DNA of 34,449 bases from Clostridia bacterium (GTDB lineage: Bacteria; Bacillota; Clostridia; Oscillospirales; CAG-272), in NCBI GenBank assembly GCA_017621085.1, contig JAGATW010000002.1:1-34449 (forward strand). The letters run 5' to 3'. The position numbers and the translations under genes are program-made. How positions within the stretch are numbered: position 1 is the first letter of the stretch; the number at the start of each line of letters is the position of its first letter. The notes beneath the pieces are model-generated. The model made no database searches and was not told the origin of the DNA. It saw only the letters and a list, made by a program, of their open reading frames with translations. Of this stretch, positions 21,306 through 28,486 are shown in pieces.

Positions 21306-22946
21306 ATGACAAAAAGCGTAAGGTTTGATGGAATAGGAATAACAAATGGTAAGGTTAGTGGAAAAATTAAAATTTTCCGAAGCTATGAGGGCAAAAATAA
21401 AGGTGCTTGTGTAGGAAGCATTGAGGATGAAAAACAAAGACTTGAGCTTGCAAGAAAATCGGCAATTAAGGAAACGAAGGCGTTAGAGGAAAAAGCACTA
21501 AAGGTTTTAGGAGAAAAGGAAGCGCAAATATTTGAAATACACGGTATGCTTTTGGAGGATGAGGATTTTCTTGATGCAGTATATAGTGAAATAGATAAGG
21601 GGAAAAGCGCACAAGAGGCAGTAACCTTAACAGCTAAGTCCTATGGAGAAATGCTAAAAGCCTTAGACGATGAATATTTATCTGCAAGATGTGCCGATAT
21701 AAACGACATTGCATCTCAATTAATTCGATTTTTGACGGGGGACGTGGATGAAAATGAGGAAAATGACACCGAGCCGTATATACTTGTAGCCTCTGATTTG
21801 ACACCCTCTGAAACAGTTAAGCTGGAAGCCTCCAAAATACTTGGCTTTGTTACCTTTGGTGGCACTCCCTCATCACACACGGCTATTTTAGCTCGTGCAA
21901 TGGGCATTCCGGCTCTTGTTGGCACAGGAACAATTGGAGAAATATATGAGGGAAAATACGCACTTTTAAATGCCGAAAGAGGAGAATTAATAATAAATCC
22001 AACCAAGGAACAAAAAAGTGAGTTTGAAAAGGAGCAAAGTGCCTACAATAAAATAGCAAAGGAGCACGAAATGTATTTGCGCTCGGTTATGAAAAAGCCT
22101 GCTGTAACAAGAAGCGGGCATAAGATAATGATATATGCAAATATAGGAAGTGATAGCGAGGTAGCCTCTGCCATTTCAAACGGAGCAGAGGGAATAGGAC
22201 TTTTAAGAAGCGAGTTTTTGTATCTTTCAAGGGACAAGTACCCAAGTGAGGAGGAGCTTTTTTCTGTCTATCGTGACATAGCCATCAAAATGCAAGGTAA
22301 AAGAGTGATTATAAGAACTCTTGATATAGGTGCAGACAAGCAAATACCTTATTTTTCCTTGCCAAAGGAGGAAAACCCTGCCCTTGGCTATCGAGCCATC
22401 AGAATTTGCTTAGATAGACAAGAGCTTTTTAAAACTCAATTAAGAGCCATATTAAGAGCCTCAGCCTATGGTCGGGTTTCTGTTATGCTGCCTATGATAA
22501 TCAGCTTAGAGGAAATTAAAGAGGCGAAAAAGCTTTTAGACGAGTGTATGACCGAATTATCCACACGTGGCGAGGGATATGACAGTAAAATAGAGCTTGG
22601 AATAATGATAGAAACACCATCCTCTGCCATAATGAGCGACACCTTGGCAAGGGAGGTTGACTTCTTTTCCGTTGGAACAAACGACCTAACTCAATATACC
22701 TTGGCAGTAGACAGGCAAAACCCAAAGGTTACACATCTTTGCGAAAGCAATATAGAGCCTATAATGAGGCTAATAAAAATGGCAAGTGAAGCCATTCACC
22801 ATCAGGGAGGATGGATTGGCGTGTGCGGAGAAATGGCAGCGGACCTTAGCCTGACACAAAAATTTGTTGATATAGGAGTTGATGAGCTTTCTGTTTCCGT
22901 TCCCTATCTTTTAGGAGTACGCGGTAAGGTAAGCGAGTGCAAATAA
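21306..22946 (+). CDS. ptsI: PTS Enzyme I (PEP-protein phosphotransferase)
   Basis: 546 residues from the ATG at 21306, preceded by GGAG (21296-21299); an ATG at 21294 overlaps the HPr gene and is less well placed. It takes phosphate from PEP and passes it to HPr in the cytoplasm. The N-terminal HPr-binding domain and swivelling His domain end in GGTPSSHTAILARAMGIPALVG, with the phosphorylated His at 191. The C-terminal PEP-binding barrel has EGIGLLRSEFLY, RTLDIGADK, GYRAIRI, SVGTNDLTQYTLAVDR and the catalytic Cys motif GVCGEMA. It is the middle gene of the ptsH-ptsI-EIIA operon. Confidence 0.96.
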   Translation: MTKSVRFDGIGITNGKVSGKIKIFRSYEGKNKGACVGSIEDEKQRLELARKSAIKETKALEEKALKVLGEKEAQIFEIHGMLLEDEDFLDAVYSEIDKGKSAQEAVTLTAKSYGEMLKALDDEYLSARCADINDIASQLIRFLTGDVDENEENDTEPYILVASDLTPSETVKLEASKILGFVTFGGTPSSHTAILARAMGIPALVGTGTIGEIYEGKYALLNAERGELIINPTKEQKSEFEKEQSAYNKIAKEHEMYLRSVMKKPAVTRSGHKIMIYANIGSDSEVASAISNGAEGIGLLRSEFLYLSRDKYPSEEELFSVYRDIAIKMQGKRVIIRTLDIGADKQIPYFSLPKEENPALGYRAIRICLDRQELFKTQLRAILRASAYGRVSVMLPMIISLEEIKEAKKLLDECMTELSTRGEGYDSKIELGIMIETPSSAIMSDTLAREVDFFSVGTNDLTQYTLAVDRQNPKVTHLCESNIEPIMRLIKMASEAIHHQGGWIGVCGEMAADLSLTQKFVDIGVDELSVSVPYLLGVRGKVSECK

Positions 22947-22958
22947 TAAGGAGAAAAT

Positions 22959-23429
22959 ATGAGTAATATCAGTAAAAAACAAACACTCCTCGCCACTTGT
23001 AGTGGTGAGGTGGTAAAATTAGAGGACGTGTGCGACGAGGTTTTTTCTTCCGGAATTTTAGGTAAGGGCTTTGCCATAATTCCAAGTGGAAATGACTTTT
23101 TCAGCCCTGTGTCGGGTACTATTACAAATGCTTACGATACGGGTCATGCATACATGATAACATCTAAGGATGGCTTAGAGGTTCTTGTCCACATAGGAAT
23201 TGACACGGTAGAATTAGACGGAGAATTTTTCTCTCCTGTGGTAAAAACAAATATGTCGGTTTCCCAAGGGGACAAGCTCGGTTATGCCGATACAAGCAAC
23301 ATTTTGTCCCGAGGCTATGACCCGATAACACCTATTGTAATAACTAATCCGGAAAAAATAGAAAATCTTAAAATCACCTATGGCAAGGTAAAGGCTCTTG
23401 ACGTGATAATGGAATATACCTTAAAATAA
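22959..23429 (+). CDS. Free-standing PTS EIIA component, glucose family
   Basis: 156 residues, a single EIIA-Glc (PTS_EIIA_1) domain with no fused EIIB or EIIC. The two active-site histidines are His63 (TGHAYMI) and His78 (VLVHIGIDTVEL), in the classic spacing. The rest of the fold is recognisable: GEVVKLEDVCDEVF, GKGFAIIPSGNDFFSPVSGTI and GDKLGYAD. It starts 12 bp after ptsI behind AAGGAG. A lone EIIA beside ptsHI can serve EIIBC permeases encoded elsewhere, or act as a regulator. It could be called crr by analogy with enterobacteria, but its regulatory role here is unknown. Confidence 0.93.
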   Translation: MSNISKKQTLLATCSGEVVKLEDVCDEVFSSGILGKGFAIIPSGNDFFSPVSGTITNAYDTGHAYMITSKDGLEVLVHIGIDTVELDGEFFSPVVKTNMSVSQGDKLGYADTSNILSRGYDPITPIVITNPEKIENLKITYGKVKALDVIMEYTLK

Positions 23430-23448
23430 ACAAAAAGTTAACTTGAAT

Positions 23449-23484
23449 AAAATACTCACAGGCATCTTTGCCTGTGAGTATTTT
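23449..23484 (+). terminator. Terminator of the pts operon
   Basis: A perfect 16-bp stem (23449-23464 with 23469-23484, loop TCTT) whose 3' arm ends in TTTT; strong and probably bidirectional. Confidence 0.9.
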
Positions 23485-23488
23485 AATA

Positions 23489-23517
23489 TTGACTTGAAGT
23501 TGGATTAGTGGTATAAT
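23489..23517 (+). promoter_or_regulatory. Promoter of the LRR lipoprotein gene
   Basis: TTGACT (23489-23494), 17-nt spacer, TATAAT (23512-23517), starting a few bases after the pts terminator. Confidence 0.8.
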
Positions 23518-23557
23518 GGTATTGTGGAAAAATGCGTTTATTTAAGGAGAAAAGAAA

Positions 23558-25870
23558 ATGCGTAAAATATATGGTTTTTTCTTATGCGTAATTTTGGCTT
23601 TATCATTACTTACCTTTACCGGATGTGATAAGCTGTTGAACTTTGGACCTTCAAGCCAAAGCTCAAAGAATAATGGAGAATCATCGGATGAACAGGATGA
23701 TTCCTTTGTTGTAAGCTTTGATTCCGACGGTGGTAGCTATACAGCCTCACAAACCATAAAGGGCGGCAGAAAGGCAAGGATGCCTGTTATGCCTCATAAG
23801 GATGGCTATACCTTTGAGGGCTGGTATTATGAAAACGAAAAGTGGAGCTTTTCTCAGAATGAAATAACTGAGGATATTACACTTAAAGCAAAGTGGAGCC
23901 CAAATGAAAATGTTATTGTTTTCGATGGCAACGGTGCTTTTGGTGAAATGTCAAACCTTAAATGCTTAGTTGGTGAAAGCGTTAGCTTAACATTAAATCA
24001 ATATACAAAGCCGGGCTATTCCTTCCTTGGCTGGTCTACAACCCAAAATGGTGGAGTTGAGTATACTGACGGCGCTACCTTTGAAATGGGCACGGAAAAA
24101 ATTAACGAGCTTTATGCTGTTTGGTCAACTGATGACTATGTAATTACATATGAGGTTTACGGTGGCAATAATAGTGTAAATACTAAATTTAGCTTTACCA
24201 CACACGACCTACCAATTAGCCTAAAGGCTCCATATAAGGACGGTTGCACCTTTGCAGGCTGGTACACAAGCGATGACTTCGAGGGTGGGGCTATTACAAA
24301 AATTACCGAGCCTGAAAATATTAAGCTTTATGCTAAATTTATTGAGGGAACAAGTGGACTTGAGTACAAAATTCATAGTGATTATGTAGAGGTAACCGGT
24401 TATAACGGAAGTGAAAAAAATGTAATAATTCCCGAATATTATGGTGGCGGACTTTCTGTTTCCGTAATTGGAGAAGGAGCCTTTTGGAAGAGCCCTATTG
24501 AATCTATTACATTTAGCAAAAAGGTGCTTACGGTAGAAAGAAACGCATTTAAGGATTGCACATCACTATCAAATGTAGTATATGGGGAAAACCTTGTTAA
24601 CATTGAATATAGTGCATTTTATGGTTGCACTTCATTAAAGAGCTTTAATGTACCGGAAAGAGTAGAAAAAATCGGCATTTCCGCCTTTGAGGGATGTACA
24701 CTTTTAGAGGATGTAACCTTTAATGATGCTCTTTTAGAAATAGGTGAGGGCGCATTTAAGGATTGTACATCACTTAAGAAAATTATAATTCCAAGCAAAG
24801 TAAAAACAATTGGCGCAGATGCATTCCATAACTGTTCAAGTGCCACAGAGCTTGTTTTAGGTCAGGGTATTGAGGTTATTGAAAAGAGTGCCTTTGAGGA
24901 TTGTATTCTTATTGAAGAGGCAATAATTCCAAACAGCGTTACCGCTGTTGGTGACTCTATATTCCGTGGTTGCTCCAAGCTACAAACAGTAGTTCTTGGT
25001 GACGAAATGACAATTATTAATTCCTTTACCTTTGAAAACTGTATTTCACTTAAAAATCTCACAATGGGCGCAAGCATAGAGGAAATATACGAATATGCCT
25101 TTAATGGCTGTGACTCCTTAGAAGCAGTTGAGCTAACGGGAAAAATCGAAAGCGTTGGTAAATATGCTTTTGGTAGCTGTGATGCCTTATTAAGCGTTAC
25201 AATGGGAGATAACCTAACATCTATTGGGGAGTATTCCTTTAGCAATTGTGAAAGACTTGAAAACATAACCTTTAATAGCGTAATAACAGTAATTCCAAAC
25301 TATGCATTTGGTGGTTGCGCTTCACTTACAGAGGTTATCTTGCCTGACAATATTGAAAAAATAGAAAAATATGCCTTTGCATATTGCCCATCTATAAAAA
25401 GAGTTGTAATTCCCAAAAATGTTAGCGAAATCGGGGAGCGAGCCCTATATTCCTGCCCGGCCCTTGAAAGCATTGAGGTAAGCTTGGAAAATAATAGCTT
25501 TAAGTCAATTGACGGTAGCTTGTACACAAAGAACGGACAAGAATTAATTCAATACGCAATCGGCAAAAAGGACACATCCTTTACAGTTCCAAGCCATGTT
25601 ACAAAAATAGCAGATAGAGCCTTTTATGATTGTGCATACCTTGAAGAGGTAACAATTGGCGCAAATGTAGTATCAATTGGCAGATATGCATTTGAGGGTT
25701 GCGTTAATATAAGAAGCGTAGTCCTTGAAAATCCAAATGGCTGGTGGTATTCATCAAAAGCAACTGCAACAAGCGGTACAAGCATTAGTGAAAATGAAAT
25801 GAAAAACACTCAGGACGCAGCAAAATACATAGCACATAACTACACTAACTACTACTGGAAGCGTGGATAA
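23558..25870 (+). CDS. Surface lipoprotein with InlB-type B repeats and BspA-like LRRs
   Basis: 770 residues. A lipoprotein signal peptide ends in the lipobox TFTGC (Cys near residue 23), so the protein is anchored to the outer face of the membrane. A Ser/Asn/Asp-rich linker follows. Next come three Listeria-Bacteroides (InlB B) repeats, about residues 48-112, 115-190 and 193-263, each with the GYTFEGWY/GYSFLGW/GCTFAGWY core and a closing L-x-A-x-W/F. About 14 well-kept LRR_5 repeats of ~23 residues run from ~290 to 740, with units like IGEGAFKDCTSLKKIIIPSKVKT. The C-terminus is aromatic (NYYWKRG). The role is probably adhesion or ligand binding. Unlike the three secreted paralogues, it lacks the Cys-rich segment and their C-terminal domain. 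Confidence 0.92.
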   Translation: MRKIYGFFLCVILALSLLTFTGCDKLLNFGPSSQSSKNNGESSDEQDDSFVVSFDSDGGSYTASQTIKGGRKARMPVMPHKDGYTFEGWYYENEKWSFSQNEITEDITLKAKWSPNENVIVFDGNGAFGEMSNLKCLVGESVSLTLNQYTKPGYSFLGWSTTQNGGVEYTDGATFEMGTEKINELYAVWSTDDYVITYEVYGGNNSVNTKFSFTTHDLPISLKAPYKDGCTFAGWYTSDDFEGGAITKITEPENIKLYAKFIEGTSGLEYKIHSDYVEVTGYNGSEKNVIIPEYYGGGLSVSVIGEGAFWKSPIESITFSKKVLTVERNAFKDCTSLSNVVYGENLVNIEYSAFYGCTSLKSFNVPERVEKIGISAFEGCTLLEDVTFNDALLEIGEGAFKDCTSLKKIIIPSKVKTIGADAFHNCSSATELVLGQGIEVIEKSAFEDCILIEEAIIPNSVTAVGDSIFRGCSKLQTVVLGDEMTIINSFTFENCISLKNLTMGASIEEIYEYAFNGCDSLEAVELTGKIESVGKYAFGSCDALLSVTMGDNLTSIGEYSFSNCERLENITFNSVITVIPNYAFGGCASLTEVILPDNIEKIEKYAFAYCPSIKRVVIPKNVSEIGERALYSCPALESIEVSLENNSFKSIDGSLYTKNGQELIQYAIGKKDTSFTVPSHVTKIADRAFYDCAYLEEVTIGANVVSIGRYAFEGCVNIRSVVLENPNGWWYSSKATATSGTSISENEMKNTQDAAKYIAHNYTNYYWKRG

Positions 25871-25882
25871 TTAACAAAAAAT

Positions 25883-25922
25883 AAAAAGCAAGAATAAGGT
25901 TTTTCCTTGTTCTTGCTTTTTT
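25883..25922. terminator. Bidirectional terminator between the lipoprotein and xre genes
   Basis: AAAAAGCAAGAATAAGG (25883-25899) pairs with CCTTGTTCTTGCTTTTT with one or two imperfections. T-tracts on both strands serve the two convergent genes. It begins with the same sequence (AAAAAGCAAGAATA) as the terminator at 33617. Confidence 0.85.
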
Positions 25923-25924
25923 AT

Positions 25925-26125
25925 TTAGTCAGTTAAGCCTATAAAGTAATCAGCGCTTACATTGTAAAACTTACATAAGCGAATAAGGTCATCAATTTTC
26001 AATTCAGCTCGTCCGTCCTCAATGTGACTATATCCCTGCTGAGATTTGTTAATTATTGCGCCAATCTCTCTTTGTGTAAGGTCGTTGTCCTCACGCAAAT
26101 TCCTCATTCTTACTCGATAATTCAT
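25925..26125 (-). CDS. Xre-family transcriptional repressor (66 aa, single HTH domain)
   Basis: The whole protein is one Cro/CI-type helix-turn-helix: MRNLREDNDLTQREIGAII, SQQGYSHIEDGRAELKIDDLIRLCKFYNVSADYFIGL. Such solo regulators bind short palindromes as dimers. GGGAGCG precedes the start. The gene is divergent from a small membrane protein gene whose promoter carries two matching palindromes (26238-26280). A weaker relative of the palindrome (ACTCAAATTTGA, 26189-26200) lies nearer its own start, suggesting autoregulation. No toxin or phage genes flank it. Confidence 0.92.
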   Translation of the reverse strand: MNYRVRMRNLREDNDLTQREIGAIINKSQQGYSHIEDGRAELKIDDLIRLCKFYNVSADYFIGLTD

Positions 26126-26237
26126 AATCGCTCCCTTGCTTGCCTAAAATAATATTTACATAAATCCTCTTTATTTGCTATAATAGGCACTCAAATTTGA
26201 CAAATTTTGTAACATATTTTGACGAACAAATTCTAAC

Positions 26238-26284
26238 ATACTCAAAAATTGAGTATTGACTTTTACTCAAATATTGAGTATAAT
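26238..26284 (+). promoter_or_regulatory. Promoter with twin palindromic operators, probably Xre-controlled
   Basis: The promoter is TTGACT (26256-26261), 17-nt spacer, TATAAT (26279-26284). Operator 1, ATACTCAA-AAA-TTGAGTAT (26238-26256), touches the -35 element. Operator 2, TACTCAA-ATA-TTGAGTA (26264-26280), fills the spacer almost exactly. Centres are 25 bp apart. Binding of a dimer at either site would block RNA polymerase. The shared half-site is TACTCAA. Confidence 0.8.
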
Positions 26285-26334
26285 AGCCTTGGCAATGGTG
26301 CAAATCGTTGACTATTTGAGAAAGGAGCACAATT

Positions 26335-26562
26335 ATGGACAATAACAATCTTATTCGTTTTCTTTTGACATTTTTCCTTGGCTGGATAGGAAGCATTGTA
26401 ATTAACCATACCTCTCTTAAGCCGGAGGGCTATAAGTCAAGAACCTTGGCGTACATCTTCTTAACAATTATTACCTTTGGTATTTATGGTCTTGTTGCAT
26501 CTATTTGCAATCTTACATTTGACCCATCAAAGAAGAAAAACATAGGCTACTTCAAGGCATAA
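26335..26562 (+). CDS. Small membrane protein, 75 aa, controlled by an Xre repressor
   Basis: Two hydrophobic segments (LIRFLLTFFLGWIGSIVI, residues ~6-23, and LAYIFLTIITFGIYGLVASI, ~38-57) flank a short loop with NHTSLKPEGYKSRT. The tail is FDPSKKKNIGYF. The pattern resembles TM2-like small membrane proteins that I recall from other Firmicutes, with unknown function. GAAAGGAGC precedes the ATG. The divergent Xre gene and the twin operators make it a single-target regulatory module. Confidence 0.85.
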   Translation: MDNNNLIRFLLTFFLGWIGSIVINHTSLKPEGYKSRTLAYIFLTIITFGIYGLVASICNLTFDPSKKKNIGYFKA

Positions 26563-26565
26563 GAA

Positions 26566-26602
26566 AAATAGCCACTTGGTTTTAATCACCAAGTGGCTAT
26601 TT
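26566..26602 (+). terminator. Hairpin after the small membrane protein gene
   Basis: A perfect 15-bp stem (26566-26580 with 26588-26602), loop TTTAATC, ending in TATTTAAATT. Confidence 0.8.
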
Positions 26603-26610
26603 AAATTAAA

Positions 26611-26640
26611 AATCTACCAAGAAAAAAGCCTTGGTAGATA
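26611..26640 (-). terminator. Terminator of the rsmA-DUF554 transcript
   Basis: ATCTACCAAG (26611-26620) pairs with CTTGGTAGAT (26631-26640). On the minus strand the stem is followed by TTTTTAATTT. Confidence 0.85.
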
Positions 26641-26644
26641 TAAG

Positions 26645-27391
26645 TCATAAGAATAAGCAAAGTAATATTGGTAAGAAAATTGCAGGGAGCATATTGGCAA
26701 TTTTAACCTTGGTTGCTCCTATCATATTTAAGCCAAGAGCGATAACAATTATTGACCCTGTGGCTGAAATTTCGTTAATAGAGCCTGTTAAAATGCCACT
26801 TAAAGCTCCTGCCCCCAATTCAATTATACCTTGGTAAAGGAAAACAGGGATTATGGATAGCATAGCACCGATTCCACCAAAGGCAGAGGAAAATACAAGT
26901 GCGGTTATAAAGTCAAGTATTGCTTTTGTGTATAAAAGCTCTTGGTCTTGACCCCCACTAAGACCACTGTTAAGCGCACCCATAATGGCAAGTGCTCCTA
27001 CACAGCAGGTAAGAGTTGTGGAAACAAAGCCCTTTGAAATGCTTTTTCCTTCTCTTGGTCCGTCAAGCTCCTCAAAGCCTGTTTTTTGTGGTTTGGCACG
27101 CACAAATTTTCTCTCAATAAATGAGCCGAATTTTTCAAGCAGCTCATCAATATTAATTATTGCTCCAATAACCGTTCCTATAACTAAGGAAAGGAGAACA
27201 ACAAGCGTTTTCTTGGTTTCCAAAGCGCCCTTTATACCAATGAAAATTACAAAAACGGAAATTGCCTTCATTGCAGCGTCCGGAATAGAGGCAAGCCTAT
27301 GGTGCTTGGAAAACAGCTTGGACAGTAGCATTCCTAAAATTGAGCCGCCAAGTATAGTTAGACAGTTTACAATAGTTCCAAGTAATGGCAT
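26645..27391 (-). CDS. DUF554 family membrane protein
   Basis: 248 residues with about six to seven membrane segments. It starts MPLLGTIVNCLTILGGSILG, the typical DUF554 (YdfK/YqgA) opening, and has AMKAISVFVIFIGIKGAL, VLLSLVIGTVIGAIINIDELLEKFG, FVSTTLTCCVGALAIMGALNSGLSG and IIVIALGLNM, all positions where the family is conserved. Function is unknown; relatives are proposed transporters. Its ATG overlaps the rsmA stop by 1 bp (TAATG), so translation is coupled. Confidence 0.93.
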   Translation of the reverse strand: MPLLGTIVNCLTILGGSILGMLLSKLFSKHHRLASIPDAAMKAISVFVIFIGIKGALETKKTLVVLLSLVIGTVIGAIINIDELLEKFGSFIERKFVRAKPQKTGFEELDGPREGKSISKGFVSTTLTCCVGALAIMGALNSGLSGGQDQELLYTKAILDFITALVFSSAFGGIGAMLSIIPVFLYQGIIELGAGALSGILTGSINEISATGSIIVIALGLNMIGATKVKIANMLPAIFLPILLCLFL

Positions 27392-28293
27392 TAGTTAATT
27401 TCTCCATAAAATTCATCTGCGAGGGCACAAAAATCCTTAATAGAAAGTCTTTCCCCTCTGATATTTATATCAAAGCCCAGCTTTTCAATGATTTCTCCAA
27501 TCCTTGATTTAGGTATATTTGTAATAACAGAGGAAAGAGAATTTACCATTGTTTTTCTGCGTTGAGCAAATGCGCCCTCGATAACCTTAAATAGCATTTT
27601 TTCGCTTTTTGTTTTATAAATCGGCTCATCATAAAGCTCAATTCTAATAACCGAGGATGTAACCTTAGGGGCGGGCAAAAAGTTTTCAGGCCCTACGTCA
27701 AAAAGGTGTGTTACTCTGCCATAGTAGTTAATAGATGCTGTAATTGCTCCATAGTCCTTGTCGGTTTCGTTGGCACACAGGCGGCTTGCCACCTCTTTTT
27801 GCACCATAACCGTAATAGAGCAAAGCTTACTTTTTCCGTTTTCGTCCCTTGCGCTCTCTAAAAGCTTCATAATGATAGGCGTGGTAATATAGTAAGGCAA
27901 ATTAGCGCAAACGGAAATAGAGCTGCCATCAAAGTATTTTGAAATAAGCTCATTTAAATCAAGCTTTAAGAAGTCATCATTAATAACCGTTACGTTATTA
28001 TGCTCACTAAGAGTTTCATCTAAAATAGGAATAAGTGTTTTATCAATTTCAATAGCTAAGACGGTGTCATAACAGCCACATAGCTCATTTGTAAGAGAGC
28101 CTATACCCGGGCCAATCTCCAAAACACCGCATTTTTTATTATCGCACTTGCTTTTGTGATAGGAGTAGCTTTCCTCTGCGATGCCCTCGGGTACGCTTGG
28201 ATTAATTAAAAAGTTTTGTCCAAAGCCCTTTTTAGTGCCTGTGCCGTATTTTGCCATTAGCTTTTTTACAAAACGGACATCACATAAGTTCAT
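27391..28293 (-). CDS. rsmA: 16S rRNA (adenine1518/1519-N6)-dimethyltransferase
   Basis: 300 residues from the ATG at 28293, which has GGGGG 8 nt upstream; the ATG two codons earlier (28299) is only 2 nt from that site. RsmA (KsgA) dimethylates two adjacent adenines in helix 45 of 16S rRNA during small-subunit maturation. Motifs are KKGFGQNFL, VLEIGPGIGSLTNEL (SAM-binding motif I), AIEID, DDFLKLDL, the catalytic NLPYYITTPI, and the C-terminal QRRKTMVNSL. The 300-residue length includes a small Cys/Lys-rich insertion near residues 45-58 (YSYHKSKCDNKKCG). It lies just downstream of a tRNA-Thr gene and upstream of a DUF554 gene. Confidence 0.95.
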   Translation of the reverse strand: MNLCDVRFVKKLMAKYGTGTKKGFGQNFLINPSVPEGIAEESYSYHKSKCDNKKCGVLEIGPGIGSLTNELCGCYDTVLAIEIDKTLIPILDETLSEHNNVTVINDDFLKLDLNELISKYFDGSSISVCANLPYYITTPIIMKLLESARDENGKSKLCSITVMVQKEVASRLCANETDKDYGAITASINYYGRVTHLFDVGPENFLPAPKVTSSVIRIELYDEPIYKTKSEKMLFKVIEGAFAQRRKTMVNSLSSVITNIPKSRIGEIIEKLGFDINIRGERLSIKDFCALADEFYGEIN

Positions 28294-28320
28294 AAGCATA
28301 TCCCCCTTTACACAAAAAAA

Positions 28321-28395
28321 TGGAGCTGACGATGAGATTTGAACTCACGACCTGCTGATTACGAATCAGCTGCACTACCACTGTGCTACGTCAGC
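28321..28395 (-). tRNA. tRNA-Thr (anticodon CGU)
   Basis: Read on the minus strand, the 75-nt sequence folds as a full cloverleaf: acceptor GCTGACG/CGTCAGC, D-arm GCAC-AGTGGTA-GTGC, anticodon arm GCTGA-TTCGTAA-TCAGC (anticodon CGT), T-arm GTGAG-TTCAAAT-CTCAT, discriminator T and encoded CCA. CGU reads ACG threonine codons. Confidence 0.97.
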
Positions 28396-28405
28396 ATATA
28401 CAATT

Positions 28406-28434
28406 AGTATATCACAAAATAATAGCAATTGCAA
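28406..28434 (-). promoter_or_regulatory. Promoter of tRNA-Thr, possibly also serving rsmA
   Basis: On the minus strand TTGCAA (28434-28429), 17-nt spacer, TATACT (28411-28406); start near 28400, five bases before the tRNA. Only 27 bp separate the tRNA from the rsmA start and no terminator lies between, so the tRNA and rsmA are probably co-transcribed. Confidence 0.75.
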
Positions 28435-28449
28435 CCACAAAATAAAAAA

Positions 28450-28480
28450 CGCCTATGTAAAATTACATTAACATAGGCGC
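28450..28480 (-). terminator. Terminator of the two-component operon
   Basis: The stem CGCCTATGT (28450-28458) pairs with ACATAGGCG (28471-28479). On the minus strand TTTTTTATTTT follows. Confidence 0.9.
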
Positions 28481-28486
28481 TTTAAA

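Noticed and set aside
24862-25266. Minus-strand open frame opposite the LRR lipoprotein
   Set aside because: Produced by the repeat structure of the LRR gene on the other strand; its translation simply mirrors the repeats.
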